From an uncultured SAR116 cluster alpha proteobacterium (lineage in GTDB: Bacteria > Pseudomonadota > Alphaproteobacteria > Puniceispirillales > Marisalimonadaceae): a DNA stretch of 64,000 nt. The DNA is taken from assembly GCA_902615025.1 (NCBI GenBank), contig CACMNV010000001.1, positions 1 through 64,000 on the forward strand, read 5' to 3'. This document shows, in pieces, positions 61,427-64,000 of this stretch; within the stretch, counting starts at the first letter, position 1; every line of letters starts with the position of its first letter. Below the pieces are notes generated by a model. It made no database searches, was not told the DNA's origin, and saw only the letters and a list, made by a program, of their open reading frames with translations. A program made the position numbers and the translations under genes.

Positions 61427-63214
61427 ATGAATGATGATAAATTTAGTGATTTAAAAATTGCGAATATTTTATCCTCAGTAAAAACGATTGCAGTAGTTGG
61501 GGCCAGTAATAATTGGAAAAGACCATCTAATTTTGTAATGAAATATTTACAAAGGAAAGGTTATAAAATAATACCTGTAAATCCTAAAGAAGCTGGTAAA
61601 GAAATTCATAATGAATTATGTTATGCATCATTAAAAGACATCCCTATTAGTATTGATATGGTTGATGTTTTTCGAAAAAGTGATGAATGTTTAGAATTAG
61701 CTAAAGATACAATCAAAATTAAAGCAAAAGTATTTTGGATGCAAATCGGTATCTTTAACTCAGAAGCGAATGATTTAGTTTTGAAAAATAATTTAGATTG
61801 TATTTATAATAGATGCCCTAAAATTGAACACTCAAGAATATTTGGTGAGTTAGGAAGTGGAGGATTTTATTCTAAATTGATTTCATCCAAAAAAAATAAA
61901 TTATCAAATAATAATGACAATTCAGGAAATTTTTTTAAATCAAATAATATAGAAACTTTAAGTATACACGCTGGAACGTCACCAGATCCAATTACAGGTG
62001 CAAGAAGTTTTCCAATTTATCAATCAACAGCCTTTGCCTTCGATGACAGTGAACATGCAGCATCTTTATACAATTTGCAGGAAAATGGTAATATTTATGG
62101 ACGTTTATCTAATCCAACAACGGCAGCTTTAGAGCAAAAAATTGCAGCATTAGATAATGCTGTTGGGTCTTGCTGCGTTTCATCTGGCCATGCGGCTCAA
62201 CTTATTGCTTTATATCCTTTACTAAGTCCAGGCAAAAAAATAGTTGCTAGTTCAAAACTTTATGGTGGTTCAATAACACAATTCACTAAAAGTTTTAAAT
62301 CATTTGGATGGGAAACCGATCTTGTTGATATAACAAATTATGATGAGATAAAACAAGCCATCAAAGCAAAGAATGTTAGAGCACTATTTGCAGAAAGCTT
62401 ATCTAACCCAGAGGGAGTTGTTTCCGACATAGAGAAATTATCAGAATTGGCCCATAATGAGGGAATACCTCTAATAATAGATAATACAATGGCTACACAA
62501 GCTATCTGTCAGCCAGCAAATTATGGCGCAGACATAATTATATATTCTACAACTAAATTTTTATCTGGTCATGGAAATGCTATGGGAGGTTGTGTAGTAG
62601 ATGCAGGTAAATTTGACTGGAATAATGGTAGAGATTTTGAAAAGTTAACTGAACCTGATACTTCATATCATGGAATTAAATTTTTTGAAACATTTGGCAA
62701 CTTAGCATATATCAATTTTTGCCATGCTAGTGCTTTAAGAGACTTAGGTACTACTATGTCACCATTTAATGCTTATTTAACTCTGACAGGAATTGAAACA
62801 TTAAACTTAAGAATGCAAAAACATATGTCAAACGCGGATGAAGTTGCAAATTTCCTGATAAAACATGATAAAGTAGATTCTGTATCTTGGAGTGGCTTTC
62901 AAAAAAATAAATCATATCAATTAGCAAAAAAGTATTTTAAGTTTGGTTTTGGATCTGTCTTTACAATCTCAGTTAAAGCTGGGTTTGATGGAGCTAAAAA
63001 AATTGTTGAAAACTGTAATTTATTTTCACATTTAGCAAATGTTGGTGACACAAAATCTTTAATAATACACCCCGCTTCAACAACGCACAGACAATTGAAC
63101 CCTAAAGAGAGGGAAATATCTGGTGCAGAGGATAACGTCATTAGATTATCAATTGGATTAGAACACAGTGATGATATTATCAAAGATTTAAAAGTATCTT
63201 TGGATAATCTCTAA
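61427..63214 (+). CDS. Fusion of CoA-binding domain and O-acetylhomoserine (thiol)-lyase (MetY-type)
   Basis: A 595-residue two-domain protein. Residues about 1-150 form a CoA-binding (YccU-type) Rossmann domain, with IAVVGASNNWKRPSNFVMKYL and YKIIPVNPK. A low-complexity Asn/Ser/Lys linker (about 155-172) leads to a full PLP-dependent Cys/Met metabolism domain starting ETLSIHAGTSPDP, with cofactor Lys377 in YSTTKFLSGHG. In many alphaproteobacteria the two proteins are encoded by adjacent genes; here they are one reading frame with no stop. An AAGGGG ribosome site precedes the ATG. It likely makes homocysteine or methionine; the role of the CoA-binding part is unknown. Confidence 0.92.
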   Translation: MNDDKFSDLKIANILSSVKTIAVVGASNNWKRPSNFVMKYLQRKGYKIIPVNPKEAGKEIHNELCYASLKDIPISIDMVDVFRKSDECLELAKDTIKIKAKVFWMQIGIFNSEANDLVLKNNLDCIYNRCPKIEHSRIFGELGSGGFYSKLISSKKNKLSNNNDNSGNFFKSNNIETLSIHAGTSPDPITGARSFPIYQSTAFAFDDSEHAASLYNLQENGNIYGRLSNPTTAALEQKIAALDNAVGSCCVSSGHAAQLIALYPLLSPGKKIVASSKLYGGSITQFTKSFKSFGWETDLVDITNYDEIKQAIKAKNVRALFAESLSNPEGVVSDIEKLSELAHNEGIPLIIDNTMATQAICQPANYGADIIIYSTTKFLSGHGNAMGGCVVDAGKFDWNNGRDFEKLTEPDTSYHGIKFFETFGNLAYINFCHASALRDLGTTMSPFNAYLTLTGIETLNLRMQKHMSNADEVANFLIKHDKVDSVSWSGFQKNKSYQLAKKYFKFGFGSVFTISVKAGFDGAKKIVENCNLFSHLANVGDTKSLIIHPASTTHRQLNPKEREISGAEDNVIRLSIGLEHSDDIIKDLKVSLDNL

Positions 63215-63987
63215 TTTTCCCATTTAGGTTCTCTTTTTTCCAGAAACGCTTCTATGCCCTCCTTAGCATCTTTTTTTAACATATTTTGAGCCATAACTTC
63301 AGATGTATATTTATAAGCTTTTTCTATTGGCAATTCAGCTTGTTTATAAAATGCTTCTTTCCCAATTCTGACAGTTGAAGTTGGTTTAGACGCAATTAAT
63401 TTTGCAAAGTTTAATACTGTTATCTCTAATTCGTTTAAAGGAACATTTTTATTAATTAACCCAAAACTAACAGCATCCTCAGCATTAATACTTTCACCAG
63501 TTAACAACATTTCCATTGTTTTTTTTCGACCTAGAGATCTAGAAACCGCAACCATTGGTGTAGAACAAAATAAACCTATATTTACGCCAGGAGTTATAAA
63601 AACTGCTTCATCAGATGCTATAGCAAGATCACATGTTGCAACTAATTGACATCCTGCCGCAGCTGCGACCCCAGGTATTTGAGCTATTACCGGTTGAGGT
63701 GATTTCATTATTTTTAACATTAAATCTGAACACTCATTAAAAAGTTCGATAAAAAATTCTTTATTATTTTTATTTTTTTTAAGCTCTTGTAAATCATGCC
63801 CTGCTGAGAAACCAGGACCATTTGATGAGATTATGATTGTTTTCACATTTGCATCATTTGATAAATCATTAAATTCACTATTTAGATGTCTTAACACATT
63901 TAGAGATAATGGGTTGTATTTTTTACCATTAGTCAGCGTTATTTTAGCAATATTATTTGTAATTTTTTTTGTTTCTATAAATTCCAT
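63211..63987 (-). CDS. Enoyl-CoA hydratase/isomerase (ECHDC3-like)
   Basis: Crotonase-fold protein of 258 residues. The first oxyanion motif reads GFSAGHDLQEL and the second IPGVAAAAGCQLV, a pattern typical of the ECHDC3-like subgroup rather than classical hydratases; the usual acidic catalytic positions are less clear. Its substrate is unknown. It ends with a 4-base overlap with the convergent fusion gene, and its start is 13 bases from the right edge, so the upstream partner is outside the window. Confidence 0.87.
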   Translation of the reverse strand: MEFIETKKITNNIAKITLTNGKKYNPLSLNVLRHLNSEFNDLSNDANVKTIIISSNGPGFSAGHDLQELKKNKNNKEFFIELFNECSDLMLKIMKSPQPVIAQIPGVAAAAGCQLVATCDLAIASDEAVFITPGVNIGLFCSTPMVAVSRSLGRKKTMEMLLTGESINAEDAVSFGLINKNVPLNELEITVLNFAKLIASKPTSTVRIGKEAFYKQAELPIEKAYKYTSEVMAQNMLKKDAKEGIEAFLEKREPKWEN

Positions 63988-64000
63988 ATTAAAAAAATAA

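Noticed and set aside
1..64000. tRNA, rRNA, CRISPR, insertion sequences, prophage or integrase genes
   Set aside because: No cloverleaf-like GC-rich segments, direct-repeat arrays, transposase motifs or terminal inverted repeats were seen; intergenic gaps are too short to hold most of these.

Overview
The window is a dense, visibly AT-rich bacterial chromosome segment. It holds about 57 protein genes, no tRNA, rRNA, insertion sequence or CRISPR array, and no gene-free stretch longer than about 110 bases. Gene content (Coq7-type ubiquinone hydroxylase, two LIV-type ABC transporters, a tripartite tricarboxylate transporter, many acyl-CoA enzymes, fused 2-oxoacid:ferredoxin oxidoreductase, NrtS, Amt) and the compaction fit a free-living, aerobic, probably marine, streamlined alphaproteobacterium of the low-GC kind (SAR11-like or AEGEAN-169/HIMB59-like). 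That placement is inference from content and composition, not a measured phylogeny.

Layout. 1-2760: ammonium transporter (cut by the left edge) and glutamate dehydrogenase, convergent on a shared hairpin terminator. 2865-9863: a TerB-like gene and a leucine-catabolism operon (isovaleryl-CoA dehydrogenase, methylcrotonyl-CoA carboxylase beta, methylglutaconyl-CoA hydratase) that continues into an AhpD-like protein, a second acyl-CoA dehydrogenase and a CaiB-type CoA-transferase. 9852-11319: AroE-like dehydrogenase, the small nitrate/nitrite transporter NrtS, and an unknown gene. 11325-20311 (minus strand): a LIV-type ABC transporter (KHMGF), a 59-residue small gene, DCC protein, Coq7, DUF2805, PdeM and an Lhr-type helicase. 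20329-22892 (plus): MBL-fold exonuclease and ATP-dependent DNA ligase, which complete the ligase-associated DNA damage set. 22975-25960: TctCBA uptake system. 25962-38076: TSUP exporter, TPP enzyme, four-domain rhodanese, and a seven-gene minus-strand operon running from a DpgC-like dioxygenase through CoA ligases, MetY and a hydrolase to a DapA-family lyase and a thiol-dioxygenase-like cupin. 38170-46724: acyl-CoA ligase, 2-oxoacid:ferredoxin oxidoreductase, and a divergent ligase/acyl-CoA dehydrogenase pair resembling DmdB/DmdC. 46813-56319: an operon of long-chain acyl-CoA ligase, LIV-type ABC transporter, PaaK-like protein, HSD10-like dehydrogenase and MaoC hydratase. 56321-63987: thiolase, 3-hydroxyisobutyryl-CoA hydrolase, isobutyryl-CoA dehydrogenase, GMC oxidoreductase, a CoA-binding/MetY fusion, and an enoyl-CoA hydratase.

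Together the genes describe a cell that imports amino acids and organic acids with binding-protein systems, activates carboxylates with at least five different AMP-forming ligases, and oxidises branched-chain amino-acid skeletons (Leu, Val, probably Ile). It has several sulfur-handling enzymes (two MetY-type proteins, rhodanese, thiol dioxygenase-like cupin, TSUP). The strongest candidate for something undescribed is the operon at 29961-38076, in which a DpgC homologue, known from glycopeptide-antibiotic biosynthesis, sits among CoA ligases and sulfur enzymes. Second is the divergent split of the ligase-associated repair genes across a 17-base gap.
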